Counted from the first letter of the stretch, positions 28,382 through 37,127 are shown. The stretch: 64,000 bases of DNA from Clostridia bacterium (GCA_035561135.1 DATMYA010000030.1:32839-96838); one strand, 5' to 3'. Program-made: numbers and translations. Notes: generated by a model from the sequence alone, not told the origin.

Positions 28382-29761
28382 TTGAATACTCATCCCAACA
28401 CTGTCAGCTCGTTAGCAGACCTCACGCTTTCGTGTGCCGCCGAACTCGTGCGCAGCCAGGCTGTATCTCCCGTAGAACTCGCGCAAGCGTGCCTGGACCG
28501 TATTCAGGGCGCGAATGCTGACGTACGCGCCTTCATAACCATCACCGCCGAGAGTGCGTTAGCGGCGGCGCGGATCGCAGAGAGCGAGATACGCCACGGC
28601 CAGTATCGCGGCCGCCTGCATGGAATCCCTCTCGCGCTGAAGGACCTGCTCGACACCGCTGGGGTGCGAACCACTGCTGCCAGCGAACTGTTCGTAGAAC
28701 GTGTCCCTGCCGAAGACGCGACCGTAGTGCGCAAGCTGAAGCAGGCAGGAGCGGTGCTCCTTGGTAAAACCAACCTGCACGAGTTCGCTTATGGATGCAG
28801 TTCGGTAATCGGCAACTTCGGCGTCGTGCAGAATCCGCGCAAACCAGGTTACATCGCCGGGGGCTCGTCTTCCGGGTCCGCCGCAGCGCTCGCCGCGAAG
28901 ATGTGTTTCGGAGCGATCGGAACCGACACGGCCGGCTCCATACGTCTGCCTGCCGCCTATTGTGGCGTCGTCGGCCTCAAGCCGACATATGGCCGCGTAA
29001 GCGCGCACGGCGTAGTTCCTCTCTCATGGTCGTACGATCACGTTGGTCCCATGGCTCGCACGGTCGAAGATGCCGCGCTGCTGCTCGAAGCGATTGCAGG
29101 ATACGATCCGCTCGACAAGGCCTCGGCAGATGTGCCGGCTTTTGAGTTCGCCAGTGTCGGCGCGATCACCGGCCGCTTGCGCGTCGGCGTGGCACGCCAG
29201 TTCTTCTTCGATGGTATTCATCCGGAGATAGCCAGCGCCGTCGATCGCGCCTTTCGTGCTATCGCGCCCATCGCCGAGTTGCGCGAAGTAGTGGTCCCGG
29301 TTTCGAACGACCGCACGGTGCAAAGCTACGAGGCTTATCTGTACCACCGCGAGTGGGCCGCACAATCTCCGGAGAGGTACCAACCCGAGACACTGCGTCG
29401 AATCCAATCCGGAGCGCGCTACACGGTTGACGAATACGACCAGGCCCTCCGCGAGCTGCGCAGCCTTCGCGCCGCAGTCGCCGATCTCTTTCGCGAAGTG
29501 GATGTGATCGTCACACCCACGGCTGCGGTTCCTCCGCCCACAATTGCCGAACTTCAGAGCGAGCCCGGCCAGTTGCGTCAGCGGGAACTCCTGATGCTGC
29601 GCAACACGCGTCCCTTCAATGTGCTTGGGCTACCCACTATTTCCATTTCATGTGGAGAAACGGCGGAGGGCCTGCCCATTGGCTTGCAGATCACCGGAGC
29701 AGCCTGGCAAGAAGCTACAGTGTTGAGTTTCGCGAAAGCGGTGGAAGCAGCCCTGGCCTGA
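28382..29761 (+). CDS. Amidase (amidase-signature family)
   Basis: A Ser-cisSer-Lys hydrolase of 459 residues starting at a TTG. The triad is readable: Lys87 in PLALKDLLDT, the cis-Ser at about 162 in AGGSSSGSAAAL, and Ser186 in GTDTAGSIRLPA. It resembles GatA, but no gatB or gatC is nearby and the C-terminus is shorter than GatA, so a stand-alone amidase is more likely. The substrate cannot be predicted. It lies directly after the methyltransferase on the same strand with a gap of about 80 bp. Confidence 0.87.
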   Translation: MNTHPNTVSSLADLTLSCAAELVRSQAVSPVELAQACLDRIQGANADVRAFITITAESALAAARIAESEIRHGQYRGRLHGIPLALKDLLDTAGVRTTAASELFVERVPAEDATVVRKLKQAGAVLLGKTNLHEFAYGCSSVIGNFGVVQNPRKPGYIAGGSSSGSAAALAAKMCFGAIGTDTAGSIRLPAAYCGVVGLKPTYGRVSAHGVVPLSWSYDHVGPMARTVEDAALLLEAIAGYDPLDKASADVPAFEFASVGAITGRLRVGVARQFFFDGIHPEIASAVDRAFRAIAPIAELREVVVPVSNDRTVQSYEAYLYHREWAAQSPERYQPETLRRIQSGARYTVDEYDQALRELRSLRAAVADLFREVDVIVTPTAAVPPPTIAELQSEPGQLRQRELLMLRNTRPFNVLGLPTISISCGETAEGLPIGLQITGAAWQEATVLSFAKAVEAALA

Positions 29762-29846
29762 AGCGAGAAGCCTATCTGGGCAGTCGAAGACAGCCCCGGC
29801 TCGTAGAAATTGCTGCCTACGTCATGTCCCGCCACCTTGGCGCCAG

Positions 29847-29881
29847 TTGTCAGAGAGTGTCTTGTTACAAAACTCTGACAA
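29847..29881. promoter_or_regulatory. Nested inverted repeats upstream of the nitronate monooxygenase-like gene
   Basis: An outer perfect 9-bp inverted repeat, TTGTCAGAG (29847-29855)/CTCTGACAA (29873-29881), encloses an inner odd palindrome TTGT-T-ACAA (29862-29870). The element ends 35 bp before the ATG of the downstream gene and lacks a U-tract, so an operator is more likely than a terminator. Confidence 0.5.
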
Positions 29882-29916
29882 TTGCCTCGGCCCACCCCTG
29901 AAACAATACAAGTAGT

Positions 29917-31386
29917 ATGAGTAATTTTCCGGTCATCATTCAGGGCGGTATGGGTGCGGGCGTGTCGAGCTGGCGCCTTGCCCGGGCAGTGTCAGCGTTT
30001 GGGCAGCTTGGAGTTGTTTCTGGAGTTGCTCTAGATCAGATTCTAGCGAGACGGCTCCAGGATGGTGATCCCGGCGGCCACATGCGCCATGCGCTTGACC
30101 ACTTTCCTTTTCCTGAAATGGCGGAGCGCGTCTGGGCGGCGTACTACATTGCCGGCGGCAAGTCCGAACGAACCTCTTACAAAGTATTGCCGATGCACGC
30201 GAAGGAAAATCCTCGCCTGCTCGATGAGCTTCTGATCGTCTCCAACTTCGTAGAGGTCTTTCTTGCCCGCGATGGTCACGACAATCCGGTGGGCATCAAC
30301 TACCTGGAAAAGGTACAGATGCCGCACCTGGCATCCATCTACGGCGCGATGCTTGCCGGCGTCGGATACGTGTTGATGGGCGCTGGCATCCCGCTCAAAA
30401 TTCCCGGCGTGCTCGATGCATTCGTCAACCACGAGCCAGCGACCTACCCGCTCGTCGTCGCCGGGGCGCAGGATGGCGATGACACCATCATGTCATTCGT
30501 GCCACGAGATTTCATGGAGCACGATCTTCCGCCGCTCCAGCGTCCAAAGTTTCTCGCCATCATTGCTTCCAACGTGCTTGCCGTAACCATGTTGAAGAAA
30601 GCTAACGGCAGGGTGGACGGATTTATTATTGAAGGCCCCACTGCTGGCGGACATAACGCGCCGCCTCGCGGCAAGCTTCAGCTCAACGAAGCTGGCGAAG
30701 CCATTTACGGCGAGCGCGACATCGTCGATTTGGCGAAGATCCGCGAGCTGGAGGTACCTTTCTGGCTTGCCGGTGGCTACGGTTCGCCGGAAAAGGTGGA
30801 GCAAGCTCTCCTGGCAGGTGCGGCTGGCGTGCAGGTTGGGACCGCATTCGCCTTCTGTGCGGAGTCCGGGTTGAGGGAAGATTACAAGCAGGCGCTGGTG
30901 CAAAAGGCCGTCGCCGGAAAGGCGCGTGTCTTCACCGATCCGGTGGCCTCTCCAACGGGCTTCCCGTTCAAGTCGGCAAAGTTGGAAGCTACCCTCTCCG
31001 AGCAAGAGGTCTATGACGCGCGGCATCGCGTCTGCGATTTAGGCTACCTGCGCGAACCTTACAGAACTCCAGAGGGGAGCATCGGATACCGCTGCGCTGC
31101 CGAACCCGTCACGGTTTACCTCGCCAAGGGAGGCAAAGCCGAGAATACCGAAGGACGAAAGTGTCTCTGCAATTCGCTGCTGGCGAACATCGGGCAGCCG
31201 CAGATCAGGGCCGGCAAACACCTGGAGGTTGGCCTGATTACGACGGGAGACGATCTGTCCGAAGTCGGCCGATTCCTGCCCGCGGATGGTTCTCCGTACA
31301 CTGCCGAGCGTGTTCTCTCGATGCTGATGAAGGGCGAAGCCGATTTCCTGGCTGCAACAGCCCTGACGAGTTGCGCGGACGACTAG
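29917..31386 (+). CDS. Nitronate monooxygenase/FabK-PfaD-like flavoprotein
   Basis: An FMN-dependent TIM-barrel enzyme of 489 residues. The N-terminal IIQGGMGAGVSSWRLARAVS and the catalytic-region VDGFIIEGPTAGGHNAPPRG (with the conserved His) match the 2-nitropropane dioxygenase superfamily. WLAGGYGSPEKVEQALLAGAAGVQVGTAFAFC is the phosphate-binding end. It is longer than typical NMO by about 120 C-terminal residues rich in Cys, like PfaD-type enoyl reductases. Either nitronate oxidation or enoyl-thioester reduction is possible; no polyketide genes are adjacent. Confidence 0.78.
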   Translation: MSNFPVIIQGGMGAGVSSWRLARAVSAFGQLGVVSGVALDQILARRLQDGDPGGHMRHALDHFPFPEMAERVWAAYYIAGGKSERTSYKVLPMHAKENPRLLDELLIVSNFVEVFLARDGHDNPVGINYLEKVQMPHLASIYGAMLAGVGYVLMGAGIPLKIPGVLDAFVNHEPATYPLVVAGAQDGDDTIMSFVPRDFMEHDLPPLQRPKFLAIIASNVLAVTMLKKANGRVDGFIIEGPTAGGHNAPPRGKLQLNEAGEAIYGERDIVDLAKIRELEVPFWLAGGYGSPEKVEQALLAGAAGVQVGTAFAFCAESGLREDYKQALVQKAVAGKARVFTDPVASPTGFPFKSAKLEATLSEQEVYDARHRVCDLGYLREPYRTPEGSIGYRCAAEPVTVYLAKGGKAENTEGRKCLCNSLLANIGQPQIRAGKHLEVGLITTGDDLSEVGRFLPADGSPYTAERVLSMLMKGEADFLAATALTSCADD

Positions 31387-31394
31387 CCGAACTT

Positions 31395-33089
31395 TCAGCC
31401 GATCTGATGTTCCCGGGCCGTCGCGTCGGATTGCGTTTCTCGTCCGCCGGCGGTCAGCGTTATCGTGAACCAGGTTCCTTTCTTGTCGCCAGAAGTCAGG
31501 CTCGTCACTTCGATATTTCCGCCAAGCTTCTCGATGATTTTGCGAGAAATCCAGAGTCCCACGCCGAGACCGTTTTCGCCCTTGGTCGTAAAGAACGGCT
31601 GAAATATGTTGGGCATGGAATCGGCCGCGATGCCATGTCCCGTATCGCCAACTCTGATCTGCACAGCCGTTCCCAGCTTGTGTACCTGCAGGTCCAGCCG
31701 TCCGCCGGCGGACATCGCGTCGATTGCATTTGATATCAGGTTCGTAAATACCTGCCGCAACTCGCCTGGATAGACGCTGACATGAGCCTCGCGGTCGTAC
31801 TCCCGCACAACCTTGATCCGCAGCTTGTCCAGTTGATGAGAGAAGCTCGCGCACGCCGCATCGAGCAGTTCGGAAACGTTAACTGTCACGGGGGACGCGG
31901 GCTCCCGATGCGGCGCCAAAGTCTGGCGTGTTACATATGTGAGCCTGTTCAACTCCTGCTGCGCAATGCTGACAAGCTCTCTCTGTCTTGGCGTCAGAGC
32001 TTCGGTGTCCAGCAGGAACATAGCGCCTGTGAGTGATTCCAACGGATTGTTGATTTCGTGGGCGATACTGGCCGCCATGCGTCCTGTGGTTGCCAGCCTG
32101 TCCGACCGCCGCAAGGCTTCCTCAAGCTGCGAATTCAGTTTCTTGATCTGTGCTTCCGCCTGCTTCCGCTCGGTCACGTCACGAACTGCCGCGGTTACTA
32201 CCATGCCCTCCGGCGTCTGCATAGGGCTCAGGCTGATCTCGACCGGGAACTCGGAGCCATCTTTGCGGCGTCCCACGAGTTCCATGCCGATGCCCATAGG
32301 TCGGGCGCGCCGCTCCTTGGCGAAATCATTACGCTGTGCCGAATGCAAGGATCGATATTGGGCGGGTACCAGGACTTCGATCCCCTGGCCGACCAGCTCT
32401 TCCCGCGAGTAGCCAAACTGCCGCTCGAGTTCTCTATTCACCAGCCGGATCTTGCCCTCGGCATCGACGATTGCGATGCCGTCGGGCGCGAATTCCAGAA
32501 GTCCGCGGAAGTACGATTCCCTTTGGCGAATCACTTCTTCATTGCGTGCGTGCTGCACCGCATTGGCCAGCACGTTCGCAACTGCCTGGAGAAAGTTGAT
32601 GTCCTCCTGCGTGAAGGTGCGGCTGGTTGCGGTGTGTGCTCCCAGCACGCTGTAAGGACGTTCGCGCCCCGGCACCAGCACCGTAATCCCGCTTACCACG
32701 CCATGCTCCAGGAGAAGTTGGGACGGGGTGAAAGTAGAGCCTTCGTGCGCCTCATCGACAATGGCTTCGAAACCTGTCTGGAACGTGTAGCCGGCCTGCG
32801 ACTCGCGCCCGGCGCTCACCTTCGCCGACCCAACATATCCGTCTCGCCACCCGAAACCGGCTCGCAGCAGAAACTCCGGCTCGCCCGGGATTTTCTCCAG
32901 CACGTCGCAGAAGGGTACCTGCAAGGTTTCCGCTACCAGGCTGACGGCATCATCCAGCACTGAAGCAAGGTTGCTGTTCTGCAAGGCATGATGGCTCAAA
33001 CGGGCGAGTGCTTCGTGCTGCCTTGCCTTGTTCGCAGTTTCGGCAGTCTTGTCTTTGTTGATGGCGCGCTTGGGGGAGTGTGGCTCCAT
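31395..33089 (-). CDS. Sensor histidine kinase with GAF and PAS domains
   Basis: A 564-residue soluble kinase. The N-terminal GAF domain (about residues 20-190) covers ALARLSHHALQNSNLASVLDDAV to NFLQAVANVLANAV. A PAS domain follows (LLEFAPDGIAIVDAEGKIRLVN), with a PAC ending in TERKQAEAQI. A HisKA H-box carries the phospho-His in AASIAHEINNPLESL. The HATPase has LRQVFTNLISNAIDA (N), GDTGHGI (G1) and GLGVGLWISR (G2). The ATG at 33089 has AAGGAG close upstream. It has no transmembrane helix and no adjacent response regulator, so it is an orphan kinase. It is divergent from the sugar-binding-fold gene. Confidence 0.92.
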   Translation of the reverse strand: MEPHSPKRAINKDKTAETANKARQHEALARLSHHALQNSNLASVLDDAVSLVAETLQVPFCDVLEKIPGEPEFLLRAGFGWRDGYVGSAKVSAGRESQAGYTFQTGFEAIVDEAHEGSTFTPSQLLLEHGVVSGITVLVPGRERPYSVLGAHTATSRTFTQEDINFLQAVANVLANAVQHARNEEVIRQRESYFRGLLEFAPDGIAIVDAEGKIRLVNRELERQFGYSREELVGQGIEVLVPAQYRSLHSAQRNDFAKERRARPMGIGMELVGRRKDGSEFPVEISLSPMQTPEGMVVTAAVRDVTERKQAEAQIKKLNSQLEEALRRSDRLATTGRMAASIAHEINNPLESLTGAMFLLDTEALTPRQRELVSIAQQELNRLTYVTRQTLAPHREPASPVTVNVSELLDAACASFSHQLDKLRIKVVREYDREAHVSVYPGELRQVFTNLISNAIDAMSAGGRLDLQVHKLGTAVQIRVGDTGHGIAADSMPNIFQPFFTTKGENGLGVGLWISRKIIEKLGGNIEVTSLTSGDKKGTWFTITLTAGGRETQSDATAREHQIG

Positions 33090-33352
33090 CGGCTCCTTCC
33101 ATCCCATCTGCTTGTTGAAATCGCCTGCTGGCGGCGGGCAACAGCTTGCCACGTTCTTGGATGCAGAGTAGCCGGCCAGAGGCCAGCCTACTTCCGTTCA
33201 CAGTACGATACGTCAAGCAACAACTGCGGCCAAGGGGTATCGTTAGTAGCTGTACCAACGAGTTTCCCCATTCGATTCCATTTACCCTTTTTCAAGGAGC
33301 ACGTCACCTACATCGCGCTGAGACTTTGCTAGTATTTTCGGCGGTCTCATCT

Positions 33353-34279
33353 ATGGGAAAAATCAGGGTCCTTGTCTCTTTGATGACGAAGGATAACGGC
33401 TACCAGCGGGAACAGGCAGCCTCGGCACAAGCGGCCGGTCTTCGTTTGGGTGTTGACGTGCAAATCATTTATGCCGGCAACGATTCCATCAACCAAAGTC
33501 AGCAATTGCTGCACGCCGTCCAGTCAGCGCCGGACGCTCGCCCGGACGCAATCGTCTGTTGTCCGGTCGGCACGGAGTTAAGGCAGGTAGCGTATGCCGC
33601 CGCTGGCGCCGGTATCGGATGGGGCCTCCTTAACCGGAACGCCGATTACATCACGGAGCTTCGGAGAACCGCCAAGGCTCCCGTTTGTCAGGTCGCCATC
33701 GACCAGGAAGAAATTGGGAGGATTCAGGCTCGCCAGTTTGCGGCGCTGATGCCGAAGGGTGGAATGGTGCTCTATATCCAGGGGCCGGCGACCAATCCAG
33801 TCGTTCAGGCTCGCGCGGCGGGAATGACGGCAGGCAAGCCGGCGAATGTGCAGGTAAGGACGTTGCGCGGCAAGTGGACGGACGAGAGCGGATACGAAGC
33901 AGTCGCCTCCTGGCTACGCGTGGCGACCTCGCACCAGACACCGATTGGCCTGATCTGTTCCCAGAACGACGACATGGCGATCGGCGCGCGCAAGGCGTTT
34001 GAGGAGAACACCAGCGGCGAAGAGCGCGAGCATTTCTGCAGCCTTCCTTTCACTGGCTGCGACGCTTGTCCCGACACCGGACAGGAGTGGATTCGCAAGG
34101 GCCTGCTGACCGCCTCGATCACGCTCCCAAATACGGCCAGCATAGCTCTCGAACAGTTGGTGAAATCGCTCCAGTCTGGCGCGTACCCGGCGGAACGTAC
34201 CACGGTACTGCCCTCGTCCTGTCCTCCGATCGAGAGATTGACGGAAACTCGTTCGCGCGCGGTCCTCGCCGCTCGCTGA
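33353..34279 (+). CDS. Substrate-binding (LacI/periplasmic-binding fold) protein without signal peptide
   Basis: A 308-residue protein with the Peripla_BP_4 pattern: RVLVSLMTKDNGYQREQAASAQAAGLRLGVDVQIIYAGND at the N-terminus, a central VCQVAIDQEEIGRIQARQF, then LICSQNDDMAIGARKAF and TGCDACPDTGQEWIRKGLLTASI. No signal peptide or lipobox follows the ATG at 33353, and there is no DNA-binding domain, so it is predicted to be cytoplasmic. Its divergent neighbour is an orphan sensor kinase; a sensory role together is a reasonable but unproven idea. Confidence 0.75.
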   Translation: MGKIRVLVSLMTKDNGYQREQAASAQAAGLRLGVDVQIIYAGNDSINQSQQLLHAVQSAPDARPDAIVCCPVGTELRQVAYAAAGAGIGWGLLNRNADYITELRRTAKAPVCQVAIDQEEIGRIQARQFAALMPKGGMVLYIQGPATNPVVQARAAGMTAGKPANVQVRTLRGKWTDESGYEAVASWLRVATSHQTPIGLICSQNDDMAIGARKAFEENTSGEEREHFCSLPFTGCDACPDTGQEWIRKGLLTASITLPNTASIALEQLVKSLQSGAYPAERTTVLPSSCPPIERLTETRSRAVLAAR

Positions 34280-34294
34280 ACCCATTGCTGAAGG

Positions 34295-34314
34295 GGCACG
34301 CCTTCAGGCGTGCC
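34295..34314. repeat. Perfect 8-bp GC hairpin in an intergenic repeat cluster
   Basis: GGCACGCC-TTCA-GGCGTGCC lies just after the sugar-binding-fold gene, followed by a GCAGGCTTTAGCCGCTGAGGG block and repeat R3. It resembles REP-type intergenic hairpins and may also act as a terminator. Confidence 0.5.
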
Positions 34315-34376
34315 GCAAGTCGCACTGAATGAACGCAGGCTTTAGCCGCTGAGGGCCAATGTCTTCAAGGGTAGGG

Positions 34377-34401
34377 CTTTTTCAGCAGCCTGTTTAGCCG
34401 C
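34377..34401 (+). repeat. 25-bp interspersed repeat (family R3), copy 2
   Basis: This copy is identical over 25 bases to 11381-11405 and lies just past the stop codon of the minus-strand membrane gene. Confidence 0.7.
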
Positions 34402-34418
34402 AGAGCGAACTGGCGCTG

Positions 34419-34793
34419 CTAGCCCTCAAGTTGCACCGTGATCATGATCGTGATGGCCGCGGTCAGGATCAGCGCAGCCAGGAACGTGATGTCGGCAATC
34501 CTTTCTGCCAGATGCCGGTGACGCTCTTTGTGCGCTCGCAGCGAAAAGTATGAGCAAACGGTTGCCGCCAGGAATGCCGACGCCGCCACCGCAAGCAACT
34601 CATCTGCAATCATGCTTACCTGCGCCAGCTTGGCGTACACCTTCATGAGTCCAATCACGGTCAGGCACAAGGCGACCATGTGCGGAGAGTTGGTGAATAC
34701 ATGCTCGGCCGTTCGGAGAGGCGTTCCCTCGCTAGTGCCTACCGCGTTGCTGACGGAGCGCTCGTCGCTGCCCTTGGAATCCTGCTGCGCCAT
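34419..34793 (-). CDS. Small integral membrane protein
   Basis: A 124-residue protein with AGGAGG eight bases before the ATG. A polar N-terminal 37 residues are followed by three hydrophobic segments (MVALCLTVIGLMKVYAKL, LLAVAASAFLAATVCSYFSL, ITFLAALILTAAITIMITV) separated by a basic/His-rich loop (RAHKERHRHLAER). Family not recognised. It stands alone between two repeat clusters. Confidence 0.65.
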   Translation of the reverse strand: MAQQDSKGSDERSVSNAVGTSEGTPLRTAEHVFTNSPHMVALCLTVIGLMKVYAKLAQVSMIADELLAVAASAFLAATVCSYFSLRAHKERHRHLAERIADITFLAALILTAAITIMITVQLEG

Positions 34794-34957
34794 TCGCTTG
34801 CCTCCTGACCATCTGGCTTTCAGATGACAGAGCGGCTGGCAGGTTTGGCGTCGGCTTAGGCTTCAGGATGTTGGACGACAACGAATGCACGGCGCGGGAA
34901 GTAATCGCGAAGTTAACAGTTCAACATCGCGAAGGTAATCGTCTTGTGCTTCCAGTT

Positions 34958-35012
34958 GTCTTCCTGAGCGGAGCCCGGCGACGCCGGGCGCAGTCGAAGG
35001 ACCCCTATCGTC
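34958..35012 (+). repeat. Interspersed repeat family R2, copy 2
   Basis: The sequence GTCTTCCTGAGCGGAG, then the perfect hairpin GCCCGGC-GAC-GCCGGGC (34973-34989), then CAGTCGAAGGACCCCTATCG. The outer blocks match the reverse complement of 4382-4430, while the central hairpin differs. Confidence 0.65.
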
Positions 35013-35239
35013 GACGGCCATGCAGGGCAACGCAGCGTGCTTCGCGGACGGCGTGACACGTGAATTGTGATAACTCTACGGAGCGGGCTGGCCCAACAGA
35101 CGATGAAACTCAGTCGCTCGGTATTGGCAGCGATTTGGAGATCGCCTGCACATTTTGGAGAGAAATTCCAGCCAATAGTTTCCGTCAGAGGGTACGCGAG
35201 ATAGTTACTATTGTGTCCCCCTCTTGATGGTGTTTCGCG

Positions 35240-35267
35240 TTGACAATCCTAGTCACTCGGTTAAATT
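35240..35267 (+). promoter_or_regulatory. Candidate promoter for flp/tad block one
   Basis: A perfect TTGACA (35240-35245) is followed 16 bp later by TAAATT (35262-35267), about 115 bp upstream of the flp ATG. It is the only consensus -35 in this region. Confidence 0.45.
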
Positions 35268-35383
35268 GATAAACATTCGTCCCCCACTTAGGCCTTCGAT
35301 CTGTTTTCCCCCGCCAGGCCTCTGAATCGATTTTCGGCCCCTAGGTTTCGATTCACCATCTCTTCCGCAAGGAGCATTTTCAG

Positions 35384-35584
35384 ATGAAGGCTTTGCTTTT
35401 GAACACTTTTCGCTCACTCCACCAGGACGACTCCGGTCAGGATCTGATCGAGTACGCGCTCGTCGCCGCCCTGATCGCGCTGGCCGCCACTGCCGGTATG
35501 TCGAAGCTTGCCGTCGGCATCAACAAGGCGTTTGAAGATATCTCCACAAGTCTGAACAATGCTGTGAAACCTCCAACTCCGTAG
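35384..35584 (+). CDS. flp: Flp-family type IVc pilin
   Basis: The major pilin of the Tad pilus. The 66-residue prepilin shows GQDLIEYALVAALIALAATAG: the prepilin-peptidase site lies before the hydrophobic helix, with the mature E and Y (E-Y pair) of Flp pilins. AAGGAG (35369-35374) precedes the ATG. It is the first gene of block one. It is exported and cleaved by the TadV peptidase encoded next. Confidence 0.93.
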   Translation: MKALLLNTFRSLHQDDSGQDLIEYALVAALIALAATAGMSKLAVGINKAFEDISTSLNNAVKPPTP

Positions 35585-35684
35585 TGGAAAGACAAGCCAA
35601 GAGCGTTAATTGAGGACGCTTCATAGGCTTGCTTCGTGGCTATACAGCTCTTTGGTGTAGCGGTAGTGCTTGAAAAGTCCATGT

Positions 35685-35710
35685 GTGCAGGTTCGGGGGT
35701 GAACCTGCAC
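35685..35710 (+). promoter_or_regulatory. Stable hairpin between flp and tadV
   Basis: A perfect 10-bp inverted repeat, GTGCAGGTTC/GAACCTGCAC, with loop GGGGGT and no U-tract. Such hairpins between a major pilin and its assembly genes often protect the pilin mRNA 3' end or cause partial termination, giving excess pilin. The role here is inferred from position. Confidence 0.55.
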
Positions 35711-35753
35711 GCACGACACCCAGGCAAAAGTTGTCTTACCGGGGAAGAACCGA

Positions 35754-36275
35754 ATGGAAAGTTTGTTCATGGCCTCGGCATTGGCAATTGGTATTACCGG
35801 GGCATTCGCAGATATACGTACGCGCCGCATTCCTAACGCGCTTACGTACACCGGCATGATTGCCGGTATTGCCGTGCATACGGTGATGCAAGGCTGGTCG
35901 GGGTTGGCTTCCGCGCTACTGGGAGGGCTAATCGCCGGAGGAATTTTCCTGGTCTTTTTCCTGCTCCGGGTTATGGGCGGCGGCGACCTCAAGTTGATGA
36001 CTGCCATCGGCTGTTTCGCCGGACCGCAGAATTCGCTTCGGGCCGTACTTGCTACGGCCATTGCCGGTGGAGTGATTGCCATCGGTTACGCCATCTTTCG
36101 CGGGCGCTTGCGAAAGATGTTTTCGAACATGGGTGACCTGATTCGGTTCCACGCTGTCGCCGGAGCCGCAGTCCACCCGACGTTGAACCTCTCCAACCCG
36201 GAAGCGATGCGTTTTCCTTACGGCACCGCGATCGCGGCTGGAGCTTTGTATTCGTTCCTGGCGACCATCGCCTGA
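35754..36275 (+). CDS. cpaA: Flp prepilin peptidase TadV/CpaA
   Basis: An A24-family aspartyl membrane protease of 173 residues that cleaves Flp and TadE/F-type prepilins. The two catalytic Asp motifs are visible: DIRTRRIPN (first D, about residue 20) and RVMGGGDLKLMTA (the GxGD motif, about residue 76). It has about five hydrophobic segments. It sits directly between flp and cpaB. Confidence 0.92.
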   Translation: MESLFMASALAIGITGAFADIRTRRIPNALTYTGMIAGIAVHTVMQGWSGLASALLGGLIAGGIFLVFFLLRVMGGGDLKLMTAIGCFAGPQNSLRAVLATAIAGGVIAIGYAIFRGRLRKMFSNMGDLIRFHAVAGAAVHPTLNLSNPEAMRFPYGTAIAAGALYSFLATIA

Positions 36276-36283
36276 GGTGACGC

Positions 36284-37105
36284 ATGGATAGTCGACGTAT
36301 TGGGCTGGCGCTGTTGCTCGCCGTCGTTGTCGCGGCGGGCAGCACGTATTTTTTCTATTCTCGGTTGCGCGCCGAGCGCTCGCAAAACAAGGTCACGCAG
36401 ATTGTTGCCGCGGCCAAGGCTTTGCCCGCAGGGTCTCCGATCGGCGCGGACGGCGTCGTGATGGTGAACTGGCCTGCCGATATGAAGCTCGAAGGTTCGT
36501 TCGCAAAGCCCGATGAAGTAATCGGCCGGTCGCTGATCTATCCCGTGAATGCGAACCAGCCACTGTTGCTTCGCGACCTGGCGCTGCCGGGTTCAGGCAT
36601 AGGCCTGACGGTGAAAATCCCGGAAGGCATGAGAGCCCTGTCCTTGCGCTCCAATGAGATTCTCGGTGTTGCCGGCTTCCTCTATCCCGGCTCCCATGTC
36701 GATGTTCTGGTTACATACCGTCCTGATGGCTCCAACACTCCGGTCACCTCGACCGTTCTTCAGAATGTGGAAGTCCTCACCGCAGGGCAGCGGATTGAGC
36801 CCGACCCGCAAGGTAAGCCGGAAACGGTCAACGTCGTCACCCTGCTGGTGAAGCCGAACGACGGCGAGAAACTGGTGCTGGCCAGCACGCAAGGCAGCGT
36901 GCAGTTCGTGCTCCGCAATGGCGCAGACCAGGTGAACGTCGAAACCAGCACGGTCGGTATTGACGACCTGACAGCGGGTTTCAAGAAGCCCGCCACCGCA
37001 GCTCCCAAGAAACTCGTCAAGGCCGCGGTAGTGAAACCGCCAAAGTTCTATGAAGTGGAGACGATCGTTAATGGCAAGCGCACGGTCGACAAGTTCGAAA
37101 ACTAA
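36284..37105 (+). CDS. cpaB: Flp pilus assembly protein CpaB/RcpC
   Basis: A 273-residue protein with an N-terminal membrane anchor (GLALLLAVVVAAGSTYFFY) and a SAF domain (VVAAAKALPAGSPIGADGVVMVNWP, then VIGRSLIYPVNANQPLLLRDL). CpaB stabilises or modifies the secretin and may touch peptidoglycan. The C-terminal tail is Lys/Pro-rich (TAAPKKLVKAAVVKPP). It starts 8 bp after cpaA, so it is part of the same operon. Confidence 0.9.
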   Translation: MDSRRIGLALLLAVVVAAGSTYFFYSRLRAERSQNKVTQIVAAAKALPAGSPIGADGVVMVNWPADMKLEGSFAKPDEVIGRSLIYPVNANQPLLLRDLALPGSGIGLTVKIPEGMRALSLRSNEILGVAGFLYPGSHVDVLVTYRPDGSNTPVTSTVLQNVEVLTAGQRIEPDPQGKPETVNVVTLLVKPNDGEKLVLASTQGSVQFVLRNGADQVNVETSTVGIDDLTAGFKKPATAAPKKLVKAAVVKPPKFYEVETIVNGKRTVDKFEN

Positions 37106-37127
37106 ACACTGCCGAAGGAAACTTGTG

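Larger units (their letters stand above)
34794..35383. other. Long intergenic region upstream of the Tad locus
   Basis: A stretch of 590 bp without a gene. It contains repeat R2 copy 2 (34958-35012), then a lower-GC stretch with the candidate flp promoter (35240-35267). A pyrimidine-rich leader containing several CCCCC tracts follows (about 35280-35345). No coding frame with recognisable content is present. Confidence 0.45.

Noticed and set aside
28382..29761. Annotation of the amidase as GatA
   Set aside because: No gatB or gatC nearby and no GatA-specific C-terminal extension; the generic amidase call is safer.
31039..31854. Long minus-strand frame spanning the nitronate monooxygenase end and the kinase end
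   Set aside because: It overlaps two well-supported genes in other frames and has no domain.
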